Source: Tautonia sociabilis (lineage in GTDB: Bacteria; Planctomycetota; Planctomycetia; Isosphaerales; Isosphaeraceae). Taken from it: a stretch of 59,807 bases of DNA. Location: contig NZ_RYZH01000013.1 in assembly GCF_003977685.1 (NCBI RefSeq), positions 1-59,807 on the forward strand, read 5' to 3'. Made by a program: the position numbers and the translations under genes. Positions 8,888-18,282 of this stretch are shown one piece after another (within the stretch, counting starts at the first letter, position 1; every line of letters begins with the position of its first letter). The notes below the pieces were generated by a model. It worked only from the letters and a program-made list of their open reading frames with translations, did not search any database and was not told the origin of the DNA.

Positions 8888-11800
8888 TCCGTCACCTCGC
8901 TGGTCGCTCGGGGTTCGGGCTTGGTGCGGCTGGCCTCGGCGGGAAGCTCGGGGGCGCCGGGCCGGTGCAGGTCGTGGATGACGATCGACTGGGCGTTCTG
9001 GTCCGCCGCCGGGTTGGCCTCTCGGGCGATCCGCTGGGCCCGGCCCTCGGCGGTCTCGTCGGGTCGGACGAAGTTGTGCAGCGCCTTGTGGGCGGCCTCC
9101 AGGGCTCGGGACACCTCTCCCCGGGCCTCGGGGTCGTCCGCCGCCTCCCAGGCCGGCCCGAGCCGATCGACGACCTCGATCAGCGTCCCCACCCGGGACG
9201 CGAACTCGGGGCGGGGCCCGGTGACGAAGGCGTCGATGTCCCTGGCGAGCGTCCGGGCCTTCTGAGCGCGGTCCGCCGCGGCGGCCTCGCGGTTGGCGAC
9301 CGCTTCCGCGGCCTCGATCAGCGCCTCGGGGGTCGGTGGCGGTCCCTCGAGGGGCTCCAGGGGAGCGCGATCCGGGACGAATTCCGCGTAGGCGCGGCCC
9401 AGCCCGTAATGGGCGTCGCCGTTTTCGGAGTCGATGGCCAGCGTCCTCCGGAACGTGGCGATGGCCTTCGCCATGAACGCCAGGCGCTCGGGGCTGTCGA
9501 TCGGCTCGATGCGCCCTCTCAGGTCGAGGGCTCGGCCCAGGTCGTTGATGACGATGTAATCCTGGCTGAAGTCGAACTTCCGGCTGGGGACCTTGGTGCT
9601 GAGCACGTCCTCGAAATTCTTGATCGCGGCGTCGACGTTGCCGAGCCGCAGGTTGAGCTGGCCGGTGAGCCAGTTGATGGTCCACTTGGCCGAGGAGTCG
9701 GGGTCGGCGGCGGCCTTGCGGAGGGCCTCCAGGGCGTCGGCGGTGCGCCCCTCGCGCAGGTAGACGCGGGCGAGGTTCACCCAGCCGTCGGGTTTGTCGT
9801 AGCGCTCGGCCACCGTGAGGAAGACCGGCTCGGCCTGCTTCAGCTCGCCCTTCTGGGCCCCTGTCTCCCCGCCTTCAAGGAACAGGCCGATCCCGTAATC
9901 GTTCCACCGCTGCCATTCCTCGGCGATTGGCGAGGGCGGGTTCTCCGGCGTCGGCTCGCCAGCGACGGGGAGGCGGATGGAATCCTTCGCCATGACCACG
10001 ACGGGCAGCGGGTCCGGATCGCCGTCCTCGTCCGGGTCGGGTCCCTTCCCCTCGCCATAGACGTAGTCGAGGTAGGTGCGGTCGAACTTCCGGTAGTTGA
10101 CCTGGGCCTCCAGCTCGATGGGCCCCGCGATCCCCTCCTCCGGCACGTCGAGCCGGAAGTGGACCACCTGACCGGCGCCGGGAGGAATCTGGCGGTTATA
10201 GAGCGGGACGAAGATGTCCTGCGCATTGCGGCGGTCGATCCGGTTGCCGAAGCGGTCGAGCATGTAAACGTTGATGAAATGCGAGTATGGGTCGACGTAT
10301 CCCTTGTCGTCCATGCCGCCGGACTTGCCGATCACCCGGTCGCCCGACCTCGCCGTCAGCTCGACCCAAATCTCGTTCGAGTCGACGGTTCCCTGCGAGA
10401 AATGGTGGCCGACGCCAAGCGTCCGGACGACGACCTCCACGAGATACGACTCTCCCGGGACAAGCTCCGGGATCTCCGGCCGGAGCGGGGCGATCAGCTC
10501 TCCTTCGATCGTTCCCCCCGTCCGCAGCCCGAACAGGTCGACTCGGATCTTCTTGTCGGCCAGGTACTCGGCGTGGGCGGCCTCGGCGTTCTCATGGCCG
10601 AGCGCGGCCGCCAGTCCCGTATTGGCCCCGAGGAACAGGTGGTTGTGGATCTCTCGGCCGGGCTCGCCGTCGAAGTTGCGGGCGCCGAAGTCGTCCGAGG
10701 CCACAAAGTTCATGTGGCACTCGGTGCAGTTGGTCCGAGCGACCGGCGGGTAGTAGAAGCTGCGGGCGCCGTGGCCGGAGACTCCCGAGAGCAGGTAGGA
10801 ATCGTGGTGGTTCTGACCCCGGGTAAAGTCCTTGTACTGGTTCAGCTCATACGGGAGGCTGACCTTGTGGCACGTGGAGCAGAACTCGGCGGTCTTGTGC
10901 AGCGGCTTGAGGAAGGTCTGCTTATGCAACGCGGGCTTGGCCTTCACCAGCGTCCGATTCACCCACTGGAGGATCTCATTGTCGCTGAAGGCGAACGGGT
11001 AATGCTGGGGCTCCTCGATGGTGTAATCCGCGTTCCCCCGGGTGCTATTGACGTGCGTGATCGAGTGGCAGGCGGTGCAGGTGATGCCGGCGTGGGCCGT
11101 GGGGTCGTTCTCGTCGTCATACTCCGGGTTGTCGAACTTCCCTGAGAGGAACGGCACGGGGTCGTGGCAGCCGGCGCACCATCGGGACGCTTGGGGGGTG
11201 CCGTCGCGACGGATCGAGACCTCCCGCGTCTCGCGGACGGAGGCCAGATACAGCGGGTTGTTGAACGAGCTGAGGTGGTGCGAGGAGTGGAACCAGCCCT
11301 CGTAGGCGTCCTGGTGGCACTCCATGCAGTACTCGTCCATCATCAGCGTCCGAGCCGGAATCAAGTTCCCGTCGGCGGTCTTGACCTCGGACGGGAAGAA
11401 GTACTTCGCCCCCTCCCTCGGCCCCTGCTTGTTCGCCTGCCGGGGGTCGTGGGTGTGCATCGCTCCCATGAGCACGACGACGGCCGTCACGCCAACGCCC
11501 CAGAGCCTGGCGTACTGCCACTTGATCCTCGGCCCGGCCAGCCGGTGCCGGACGTACAGGGCGATCGCCAGCACCGGGGTCAGCAGGTGCAGCCAGTAGC
11601 CCACTTCCCGGACCACCGGATCCCGGACCTCGAACCCCTCGATCCGCACCAGGACCAGCCCTGAGATCAACAGAACCAGCGACGAGATCAGCAGCATGAT
11701 CCCGTACCGGATCGCCGCCCGGTTCGGCCGCTTCCAGGACGTGACCAGGTGCCCGAACCCGAAGACGATGAAGGGCACGATCAGGACGAAGCCGAGAAAC

Positions 11801-12033
11801 AGGTGGAGCGCCACCATCAGCATGTAGAAGTACGTGTCTTGCGGCGCTCCGCTCAGCCACGTGATGAGGGTGACGCTCGCCATGTAGATGCCCGTGGCCC
11901 CGAGCACGGCGAAGCCGACGAGCACCATCCACAACAGCGGGCGGAGCCGCTTCCCCACCGCGGGCGTGTAGACGAACCCGCGGCGATCGCGCATGGGTCG
12001 CGGCGCGGATTCGGGACGTTCGGTCGCGGACAT
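8884..12033 (-). CDS. b561-like multiheme cytochrome c with C-terminal TPR
   Basis: A 1049-aa protein. Residues ~30-192 hold five membrane helices that resemble a cytochrome b561/formate-dehydrogenase gamma subunit, with several membrane His. A large extracytoplasmic part follows with five CxxCH heme-c motifs at Cys236 (CMECH), Cys286 (CAGCH), Cys319 (CTACH), Cys385 (CSTCH) and Cys436 (CTECH). This layout is like cytochrome c554-type proteins. Residues ~500-680 form a beta-rich region and ~690-1000 a TPR array (WVNLARVYLREGRTADALEALRKA; HYGLGRAYAEF). The expected role is moving electrons between the quinone pool and an outside partner. It is translationally coupled to the CRTAC1 lipoprotein. 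The fusion of b-type membrane unit, heme c and TPR in one chain is notable. The electron donor and acceptor cannot be told. Confidence 0.88.
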   Translation of the reverse strand: MSATERPESAPRPMRDRRGFVYTPAVGKRLRPLLWMVLVGFAVLGATGIYMASVTLITWLSGAPQDTYFYMLMVALHLFLGFVLIVPFIVFGFGHLVTSWKRPNRAAIRYGIMLLISSLVLLISGLVLVRIEGFEVRDPVVREVGYWLHLLTPVLAIALYVRHRLAGPRIKWQYARLWGVGVTAVVVLMGAMHTHDPRQANKQGPREGAKYFFPSEVKTADGNLIPARTLMMDEYCMECHQDAYEGWFHSSHHLSSFNNPLYLASVRETREVSIRRDGTPQASRWCAGCHDPVPFLSGKFDNPEYDDENDPTAHAGITCTACHSITHVNSTRGNADYTIEEPQHYPFAFSDNEILQWVNRTLVKAKPALHKQTFLKPLHKTAEFCSTCHKVSLPYELNQYKDFTRGQNHHDSYLLSGVSGHGARSFYYPPVARTNCTECHMNFVASDDFGARNFDGEPGREIHNHLFLGANTGLAAALGHENAEAAHAEYLADKKIRVDLFGLRTGGTIEGELIAPLRPEIPELVPGESYLVEVVVRTLGVGHHFSQGTVDSNEIWVELTARSGDRVIGKSGGMDDKGYVDPYSHFINVYMLDRFGNRIDRRNAQDIFVPLYNRQIPPGAGQVVHFRLDVPEEGIAGPIELEAQVNYRKFDRTYLDYVYGEGKGPDPDEDGDPDPLPVVVMAKDSIRLPVAGEPTPENPPSPIAEEWQRWNDYGIGLFLEGGETGAQKGELKQAEPVFLTVAERYDKPDGWVNLARVYLREGRTADALEALRKAAADPDSSAKWTINWLTGQLNLRLGNVDAAIKNFEDVLSTKVPSRKFDFSQDYIVINDLGRALDLRGRIEPIDSPERLAFMAKAIATFRRTLAIDSENGDAHYGLGRAYAEFVPDRAPLEPLEGPPPTPEALIEAAEAVANREAAAADRAQKARTLARDIDAFVTGPRPEFASRVGTLIEVVDRLGPAWEAADDPEARGEVSRALEAAHKALHNFVRPDETAEGRAQRIAREANPAADQNAQSIVIHDLHRPGAPELPAEASRTKPEPRATSEVTE

Positions 12034-12246
12034 GCAGGCCCTCCTCGGCCTCGGCGGCCGACGCTCAAGGACGGGGGTTCGGATCGGGGATCAGGGGATC
12101 GGGACCGACTCGAACCGACCGGGAGGCACGACCGCCGATCCCCCCGAGTGGGCGGGGAAGGAATGTGGTCGCGGCAACGGCCCTCGAGAGGCAAGGTGAT
12201 CGAGGGCCGCCGATCCGGTCGGCCAATCGGGGCTGGCCGGGGGTGG

Positions 12247-12702
12247 TCAGCGATCCCGAGGAGGGCGATCGATCCGAGAGGGGGAGGAGATGGGGTGCAA
12301 CCGAGTCGACCGGGGGAGGATCCGGGCCTGAGGGGGAGCAGGGGCCGGCTCCCGGACGGTCGAGAAGAGGGAGCCCCCCAGGTCAAGGACTCGGGACGAG
12401 GGCCGCTCGGGGTGTTCGAGCGGGCAGAGCGGGGCGATCCGCACGGGGGCCGGCGCAACGATCTCGGGCTCCCCGGGGATCGGGCTCGAGGGGGGATCGA
12501 CGCCGTCAAAGAGTCCGAAGACGGGACGATTCGGAACGTGGCAACTCGCCGCCGTCGCCTGTCGACCCGAACCGACCGCGAGCACGCCCCCGAGAAGGGC
12601 GGCAAGCAACGCGACCTGCCGGGAGAAGGCGGGGGACGCGGGCACCAGATCGGCTCCGAGACGACGTGATCGCGACGATGGGAGGTTGACATGCAAGAAC
12701 AC
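12247..12702 (-). CDS. Small secreted protein, unknown function
   Basis: About 151 aa from GTG at 12702, or 149 from TTG at 12696. The TTG is better spaced from AGGAG and may be the real start. The N-terminal region is basic and is followed by a hydrophobic run (VALLAALLGGVLAVG) and a likely signal-peptidase site before SCHVPNRP. The mature part is Pro-rich, has two Cys and no known domain. An ATG at 12692 opens another frame, but that frame has no signal peptide and no protein-like composition. The gene lies 213 nt upstream of the cytochrome gene on the same strand and is divergent from the ABC permease. Function is not recognised. Confidence 0.5.
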   Translation of the reverse strand: MFLHVNLPSSRSRRLGADLVPASPAFSRQVALLAALLGGVLAVGSGRQATAASCHVPNRPVFGLFDGVDPPSSPIPGEPEIVAPAPVRIAPLCPLEHPERPSSRVLDLGGSLFSTVREPAPAPPQARILPRSTRLHPISSPSRIDRPPRDR

Positions 12703-13054
12703 TCCTAGTCTGGAGGGAGGGCTCCGGCGTGTCAAGCGCCTACCGAGGAACCACCGTCCCCGTCCGGTTCGACGGGCCGGATCAGCGAACCTTCCGCCGC
12801 TTCCCCTCGTAATCGACAGGATCTCGGCGAGTTCCGGCGACGGACGGCCGCGACGCGCTGGGGCGGTTGGGTCGACGAGGATGGGGCCGGTTGTGGTATC
12901 CTGGAGCATCCGGCGCCTCCGGTTGCCCGGTGCCAGCCCCCGGCATCCGCCCCGTTCCCTCCCCGATCCCCGGGAGCGAGGCCCGGCGACCCGCGCCTCG
13001 ATGCCGAGCCGATGGCTCCCCGGCGGGAGCCCCGAGCAGACCCTTTCGGGTCTG
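12703..13054. other. Divergent intergenic region
   Basis: These 352 nt lie between the small secreted protein (leftward) and the ABC permease (rightward). They should carry both promoters. A TATCCT near 12897-12902 could be a -10 element for the permease, but no well-spaced -35 was found. No convincing coding frame was seen. Confidence 0.3.
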
Positions 13055-15121
13055 ATGACGGAGCCAGCCGCCTCGATCGATCCGCGACGCCCCGACGCCC
13101 GTCGTCGGGATCGATGCGACCCCGACGCCCACCCCGAGGAGGACGACGCGTTGTTCGCCGGACCAATCATCGCCCGGGAACTCCTGACCGCTCCCCGGCC
13201 GCCCCGGTACTACGCCGCCCGGGCGTCCTACGCCGGCGGGCTGCTCATCGTGATGCTGACGGTCTGGCAGGTGCTGGTCGGCTGGGACGAGGGCAATGCG
13301 ATCAGCATCCTCTCCCGGTTCGGGGCGATCCTGTTCTCGTTCTTCGCCTACATCCAGCTCACGCTGATGCTCTTCTTCGCCCCCATCGCCTCGGCCACCG
13401 CCGTGGCTCATGAGAAGGACCGCCGGACCTTCGTCCTGCTGCTGATGACCGACCTGAGGGATGTCGAGATCGTTGTCGGCAAGCTGCTCGCCAGCCTGCT
13501 GCAGATCCTGACCCTGCTGCTGACCTCGCTGCCGGTCTTCTTCCTGTGCCTGCTGCTGGGAGGCGTCTCCTTCGGGCAGGTGATCGACCTGTTCCTCGTC
13601 ACCTTCGCGGCCGGCATCTTCGGCGGGGCGCTGGGCATGGTCGTGGCGCTTTGGCGCGACCGGACCTTCCAGTCGATCGCCCTGACCGTCCTGCTGATGG
13701 TGCTTGTCCTCTTCCTCGGAGAAGCTGTGGCCCGAGTCCTCCCCGAGTCGAACGTGCTGGCGACCTCCCTCAGCCCGTTCCAGGCGGCGGGGGAGGCGAT
13801 CCGCCCCCGCCCCGACCGCCTGGTCGGGCCGCTCGGCGCCGCCAGCCTGGTCTTCACGGGGATCTACCTGGGGGCCTCGGTCCTACTGGTCCTGTTCTCC
13901 ATCGTCAAGCTTCGGGTCTGGAACCCCGGCAAGAATGAGCCGAGGGAGCAGCGCGAGGGGCAGGGTGAGGCCGAGGTCGTCGAGCAGATCTATGAGGTCA
14001 GCGAGGAAGAACTTGCCCGGCCCGAGCCGGCCGTGGTCGGGGCGACCATCGCCGCTCACGTCGCCGAGGCCCGGGGAGACGATCCCTCCCGGTCGGTCAG
14101 CTTCTCGGCCGTCGGCCCCGACGAGGGGGCCGGCGACTCCGGCGACTCCGCCGGGCGACCCCACCCCGTCTCCTTCTCCCGACGAGAGACCACCGGCCTG
14201 CACGTCCCCCGGCGGACGCACCGCCGAGTGGTCCGCACGTTCCAGCCCTATCGGCAGGTCTGGAGCAACCCGATCCTCTGGCGAGAGCTTCGGACTCGGG
14301 CCTACGGCACCAAGCCGCTGATCATCAAGGGGGCCTATGTCCTCACCTTCGCCCTCGGGGTGATCGCCTACTTCGGAAGCATCACCCCGGAGTCGGGGCC
14401 CTGGGAGGGGGCCAAGGCGGCGATTCCCGCCCTGCTGGCCGTGCTCAGCCTCATTCTCATCAACGCCCAGGGGGTGACCGCCCTGACCAGCGAGCGCGAC
14501 AGCGGCGCGCTGGACCTGCTGCTCGTCACCGAGCTCTCTCCGAAGCAGTTCATTTACGGCAAGCTCTACGGGGCTCTCTACAACGCCAAGGAGATGGTGG
14601 CCTTGCCCATCGCCCTGGCGGTCGCGCTCTGGGCGACGGGGGCGGTGCGGCTCGATTCGCTGGTCTTCGTGCTGATCAACTTCGGCGTGCTCGCCCACTT
14701 CTCGGCGATGCTCGGGCTGCACGCGGCGATCACCTACACGAACAGCCGGCAGGCGGTGGCCAACAGCCTGGGCACGATCTTCTTCCTGATGCTGGGCATC
14801 CTCTTCTGCGCCGCGCTGATCATCCAGAGCCGGCAGGAGTTCGCCCGACAACTGCTGAGCTTCCTGGTGTTCATCGGCGCCGGGAGCGTGGCGCTGTACG
14901 GCTCGCTCGGGGCGAAGAACCCGTCGCCAGCGATCGGCCTGGTGGCGTTACTCACCCCCTTCTGGAGCTTCTACTGCATCATCAGTATCCTGCAGGGGGA
15001 TTTCGGGGCGGCCTTCCTGGTCAGCCTCGCGGTCTACTCGTTCGCCCTGCTCTCGATGCTGATCCCGGCGGTCAGCGACTTCGACATCGCCTTGGGCCGC
15101 ACCAACGCGATCCAGGGCTAG
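13055..15121 (+). CDS. ABC-2 type transporter permease, two-block
   Basis: A 688-aa membrane protein. It has two similar blocks, each opened by an interfacial motif: LFAGPIIARELLTAPR at ~32 and WSNPILWRELRTRAYG at ~405. Each is followed by about six transmembrane helices. A charged, acidic linker (~residues 290-390) separates the blocks. This matches ABC-2 permeases of planctomycetes in which both halves sit in one chain. The motif DRRTFVLLLMTDL after the second helix, and its twin SERDSGALDLLLVTEL in the second block, are the usual coupling-helix sequences. No ATP-binding subunit is adjacent, so it must be encoded elsewhere. ATG at 13055 is used; a TTG at 13151 just before LFAGP is an alternative. 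Confidence 0.85.
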   Translation: MTEPAASIDPRRPDARRRDRCDPDAHPEEDDALFAGPIIARELLTAPRPPRYYAARASYAGGLLIVMLTVWQVLVGWDEGNAISILSRFGAILFSFFAYIQLTLMLFFAPIASATAVAHEKDRRTFVLLLMTDLRDVEIVVGKLLASLLQILTLLLTSLPVFFLCLLLGGVSFGQVIDLFLVTFAAGIFGGALGMVVALWRDRTFQSIALTVLLMVLVLFLGEAVARVLPESNVLATSLSPFQAAGEAIRPRPDRLVGPLGAASLVFTGIYLGASVLLVLFSIVKLRVWNPGKNEPREQREGQGEAEVVEQIYEVSEEELARPEPAVVGATIAAHVAEARGDDPSRSVSFSAVGPDEGAGDSGDSAGRPHPVSFSRRETTGLHVPRRTHRRVVRTFQPYRQVWSNPILWRELRTRAYGTKPLIIKGAYVLTFALGVIAYFGSITPESGPWEGAKAAIPALLAVLSLILINAQGVTALTSERDSGALDLLLVTELSPKQFIYGKLYGALYNAKEMVALPIALAVALWATGAVRLDSLVFVLINFGVLAHFSAMLGLHAAITYTNSRQAVANSLGTIFFLMLGILFCAALIIQSRQEFARQLLSFLVFIGAGSVALYGSLGAKNPSPAIGLVALLTPFWSFYCIISILQGDFGAAFLVSLAVYSFALLSMLIPAVSDFDIALGRTNAIQG

Positions 15122-15182
15122 CGGGGCCGCGACGCCCTCGCCCTGATCGTCCCTCCCACCCGCCTCGTCCTGCCCCGAGTGT

Positions 15183-15205
15183 CCGGGATCGATCGCCGAT
15201 CCCGG
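15183..15205. terminator. Hairpin after ABC permease gene
   Basis: A perfect 8-bp stem (CCGGGATC / GATCCCGG) with a 7-nt loop lies 61 nt past the permease stop and 38 nt before the next start. There is no T-run, so it is a weak terminator candidate or leader structure. Confidence 0.35.
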
Positions 15206-15242
15206 CCCCGGGGCTTCGACTCGATCGACCGAGGGAAAACTG

Positions 15243-18242
15243 ATGCCGCAACGGCCAGACCGGGCCCTCCTCTTGCCGGCCCCCCTGCTCCACTCCTGCC
15301 TGATCCTCGGGATGCTCGCGTCCCCCTGCGTCGCCCAGGAGGGCGAGGATCTCGCCAAGGAACTCCCCCGCCTCCCCGCCACCGAAGCGGCCGACGCCCT
15401 CGCCACCTTCCGCATCCAGGGCGGGTTCGAACTGGTCCCCGTGGCCGTCGAGCCCCTGGTCACCGACCCGGTCGATGCCTGCTACGACGCCGACGGCCGT
15501 CTCTACGTCGTCGAGATGCGCGGCTATCCCTACCCTGAGGATGTCCCTTCCGGCCGCGTCCGGCTGATCGAGGACACCGACGGCGACGGCCGCTTCGACG
15601 CCGGGACGACCTTCCTCGACGGACTGTCCTGGCCCACGGCCATCGTCCCTTACGACGGCGGCGTCTTCGTCGCGGTCGCCCCGGAGATCCTCTACGCCAA
15701 GGACACCGACGGCGACGGCGAGGCCGACATCCGCAAGGTCGCCTTCTCCGGGTTCAACACGAATAACGTCCAGGGGCTGCTCAACGGCTTGCTCTGGGGC
15801 CCGGACGGCTGGATCTACGGGACGGCCAGCAGCAACGGCGCTGACGAGGTGGTCAACCACCTCGACCCGAGCCGCCCTCCCGTGCCGCTCGGCCGCCGCG
15901 ACTTCCGGTTCAAGCCGGACGGCTCGGCGTTCGAGCCGACCTCCGGCGGAGGCCAGAACGGACACAGCTTCGACGATTGGGGCCACCGCTTCACCTGCAA
16001 CAACAGCAACCACATCCGCCAGATCGTCCTGCCGGCCGATGCCCTCGCCCGCAACCCCGACTTCGCGGCGAGCACCCCGATCATCGACATCGCCGCCGAG
16101 GGGGCCGCGGCTCCGGTGTACCGGATCAGCCCGCCCGAACCCTGGCGGATCGTCCGCACCCGGCAGCGGGCCGCCGACCCGGAGTACCGCCGTCGCCTGC
16201 CGCCCACCGAGCTGGTCGCCACCGGCTTCTTCACCTCCGCCACCGGCGTGACCATCTACCGGGGCTCCGCCTTCGGGCCCGAGTTCTCCGGGAACGCGTT
16301 CATCGGCGATGTCGGGGGAAACCTGATCCACCGCAAGCGACTGGTGCCCGACGGCTCGATCTTCCGGGCGATCCGAACCGAGGAAGGGGTCGAGTTCGTC
16401 GCCTCCACCGACAACTGGTTCCGCCCCGTCAACTTCCGGAACACCCCGGACGGCACCCTGCTGGTGCTCGACATGTACCGGGAGACGATCGAGCACCCCG
16501 CGTCGATTCCCGAACCGATCAAGATGCACCTGGATCTGACCAGCGGGCACGACCGAGGCCGCCTCTACAACCTGGTGCCCCCCGGATTCTCCCGGCGGGC
16601 CCCCCCCCGGCTGAGCGACGCCGACAGCGACCAGCTCGTCTCCCTGCTGGCCGATCCCGACTCCTGGTGGCGGGAGACCGCCCAGCGGCTTCTGATCGAA
16701 CGCCGGGCCGTCGCGGTCGTCCCCGCGCTCCGGGAACTGGCCCGATCCCGCCCGAACGCGCTGGGCCGGATGCACGCCCTCTGGACCCTCTCGGCCCTGG
16801 GAGCGCTGGACCCCGAGGACCTGCTCCTGGGCCTCACCGATGACGAACCCCGCCTCCGGGAGGCTTCCGCGAAGCTGGCCGAGCCGATCGCCGGTGCCGA
16901 CGCCGGGGTCCGCGACGCCCTGCTCCACCTGGCGAGCGATCCGGACCCGATGGTCCGCTTCCAGGCCGCCCTGTCGATCGGCGTGGTGCCGGGCCCGGAG
17001 GCGATCGCCGCGCTGACCGAGATCGTCGAGCGGGACGCGGCCGACCGCTGGACCAGAGCGGCCGTGATGAGCTCCCTGGCCGGTCGGGCCGACCGGCTCC
17101 TCGCCGGCCTGATCGACCGCCCCGCCTTCCTCGATCGTCAAGAGGCGGCGGACTGGCTGAACGAGCTGGCCGTCCTGGTCGGCGCCTCGGGGTCGACCGA
17201 GAGCATCGGGGCGCTCGTCTCCCGGATCGCAAAGCCGGATGCTCGGCCCGGTGTCGTCCGGGCGGTTCTGATCGGCCTCGGGGAAGGCTTGCGGCGGTCG
17301 GGCTCCTCGACCGACCTCCTCCGGGCCGGTGCCACCGGCGAGGCGCTGTTGCCGACCTTTGAGCGGGCCGCCGAGGCCGCCCGGGGAGAGGGGGACGACG
17401 CCGATCGGCTCGAGGCGATCCGGCTCCTGGCCCTCGCCCCTTCGGAGCTGGCATTCGACGTCCTTCCGGACCTGCTCGACGGCCGCCAGCCCGCCCCCGT
17501 CCAGCTCGCCGCCCTCCGGACCCTGGGGGACCGTCCCGACCCGGAGGTCGGACCGACGCTGACCGCCTCCTGGAAGGGGCTCGGGCCGTCCGCTCGCCGG
17601 GAGGCGACGGAGGTCCTCTTCAGCCGTCCCGACCGGCTCCTCGCCCTGCTCGACGCGATGGAGTCCGGGGCGATCCCTCCCGGTCAGCTCGACCCGAGCC
17701 GGCGCGACCAGCTCCTCCAGTCCCGAGACGAGGCGATCCGGAGCCGGGCGGCCCGCCTGCTCGCCGGCATGACCGGCTCGACCAGCCGGGCGGAGGTCAT
17801 CGCGTCCTACCGGGAGGCCTTGTCCCTGGCCGGTGACTCCGATCGGGGCCAGCAGGTCTTCCGTCGCGTGTGCGCCACCTGCCACAAGGCCGAAGGGGTC
17901 GGCGCCGAGGTCGGTCCCGACCTGGCGACGGTGACGAACCGGACCCCCGAGGACCTGATCATCCACATCCTCGACCCAAACCGGGAGGTCCTGACCCAGT
18001 ACCTCAACTACTCGGTCGCCACGGTCGATGGTCGGGTGCTCAGCGGTCAGGTCGCGGCCGAGTCGCCGACCTCCATCACCCTGAAGCGGGCTGAGGGAGT
18101 GACCGATGTGGTGCCTCGGGACCAGATCGACGAGCTGGCCTCGACCGGGCAGTCGTTGATGCCCGAGGGGCTGGAGCAGGAGGTTTCGGTCGAGCAGATG
18201 GCCGACCTGATCGCCTATCTCAAGAGCCTCCAGGGGGGCTGA
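15243..18242 (+). CDS. PVC-type heme-binding CxxCH protein
   Basis: A 999-aa secreted protein. A signal peptide (~1-31, ending CVAQ) precedes an N-terminal beta-propeller resembling the membrane-bound dehydrogenase domain seen in planctomycetes and verrucomicrobia. That part includes VEMRGYPYPED and two acidic loops (DTDGDGRFD, DTDGDGEAD). Residues ~460-850 are HEAT-like helical repeats. The C-terminus is a cytochrome c domain with CATCH (Cys877), a distal GPDLATVTNRTPEDL segment and the family's C-terminal beta strands (DGRVLSGQV). It is expected in the periplasm, binding one c-type heme and probably oxidising a carbohydrate-like substrate. The substrate is unknown for nearly all members. 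ATG follows GAGGGAAAACTG. Confidence 0.92.
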   Translation: MPQRPDRALLLPAPLLHSCLILGMLASPCVAQEGEDLAKELPRLPATEAADALATFRIQGGFELVPVAVEPLVTDPVDACYDADGRLYVVEMRGYPYPEDVPSGRVRLIEDTDGDGRFDAGTTFLDGLSWPTAIVPYDGGVFVAVAPEILYAKDTDGDGEADIRKVAFSGFNTNNVQGLLNGLLWGPDGWIYGTASSNGADEVVNHLDPSRPPVPLGRRDFRFKPDGSAFEPTSGGGQNGHSFDDWGHRFTCNNSNHIRQIVLPADALARNPDFAASTPIIDIAAEGAAAPVYRISPPEPWRIVRTRQRAADPEYRRRLPPTELVATGFFTSATGVTIYRGSAFGPEFSGNAFIGDVGGNLIHRKRLVPDGSIFRAIRTEEGVEFVASTDNWFRPVNFRNTPDGTLLVLDMYRETIEHPASIPEPIKMHLDLTSGHDRGRLYNLVPPGFSRRAPPRLSDADSDQLVSLLADPDSWWRETAQRLLIERRAVAVVPALRELARSRPNALGRMHALWTLSALGALDPEDLLLGLTDDEPRLREASAKLAEPIAGADAGVRDALLHLASDPDPMVRFQAALSIGVVPGPEAIAALTEIVERDAADRWTRAAVMSSLAGRADRLLAGLIDRPAFLDRQEAADWLNELAVLVGASGSTESIGALVSRIAKPDARPGVVRAVLIGLGEGLRRSGSSTDLLRAGATGEALLPTFERAAEAARGEGDDADRLEAIRLLALAPSELAFDVLPDLLDGRQPAPVQLAALRTLGDRPDPEVGPTLTASWKGLGPSARREATEVLFSRPDRLLALLDAMESGAIPPGQLDPSRRDQLLQSRDEAIRSRAARLLAGMTGSTSRAEVIASYREALSLAGDSDRGQQVFRRVCATCHKAEGVGAEVGPDLATVTNRTPEDLIIHILDPNREVLTQYLNYSVATVDGRVLSGQVAAESPTSITLKRAEGVTDVVPRDQIDELASTGQSLMPEGLEQEVSVEQMADLIAYLKSLQGG

Positions 18243-18249
18243 GCCCTGG

Positions 18250-18282
18250 TCGGGGCGGGAGGAGGATCAGCTCCCGCCCCGA
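18250..18282. terminator. 12-bp perfect hairpin between convergent genes
   Basis: The arms TCGGGGCGGGAG and CTCCCGCCCCGA pair perfectly around a 9-nt loop. The hairpin starts 8 nt after the CxxCH-protein stop, and its loop contains the stop codon of the leftward broken gene. A C-run follows on the plus strand. It is a likely bidirectional terminator. Confidence 0.65.

Noticed and set aside
12686..13054. Frame extending the ABC permease upstream
   Set aside because: The upstream translation is Arg/Pro-rich and not part of the family; the ATG at 13055 fits better, and the region is a divergent promoter.
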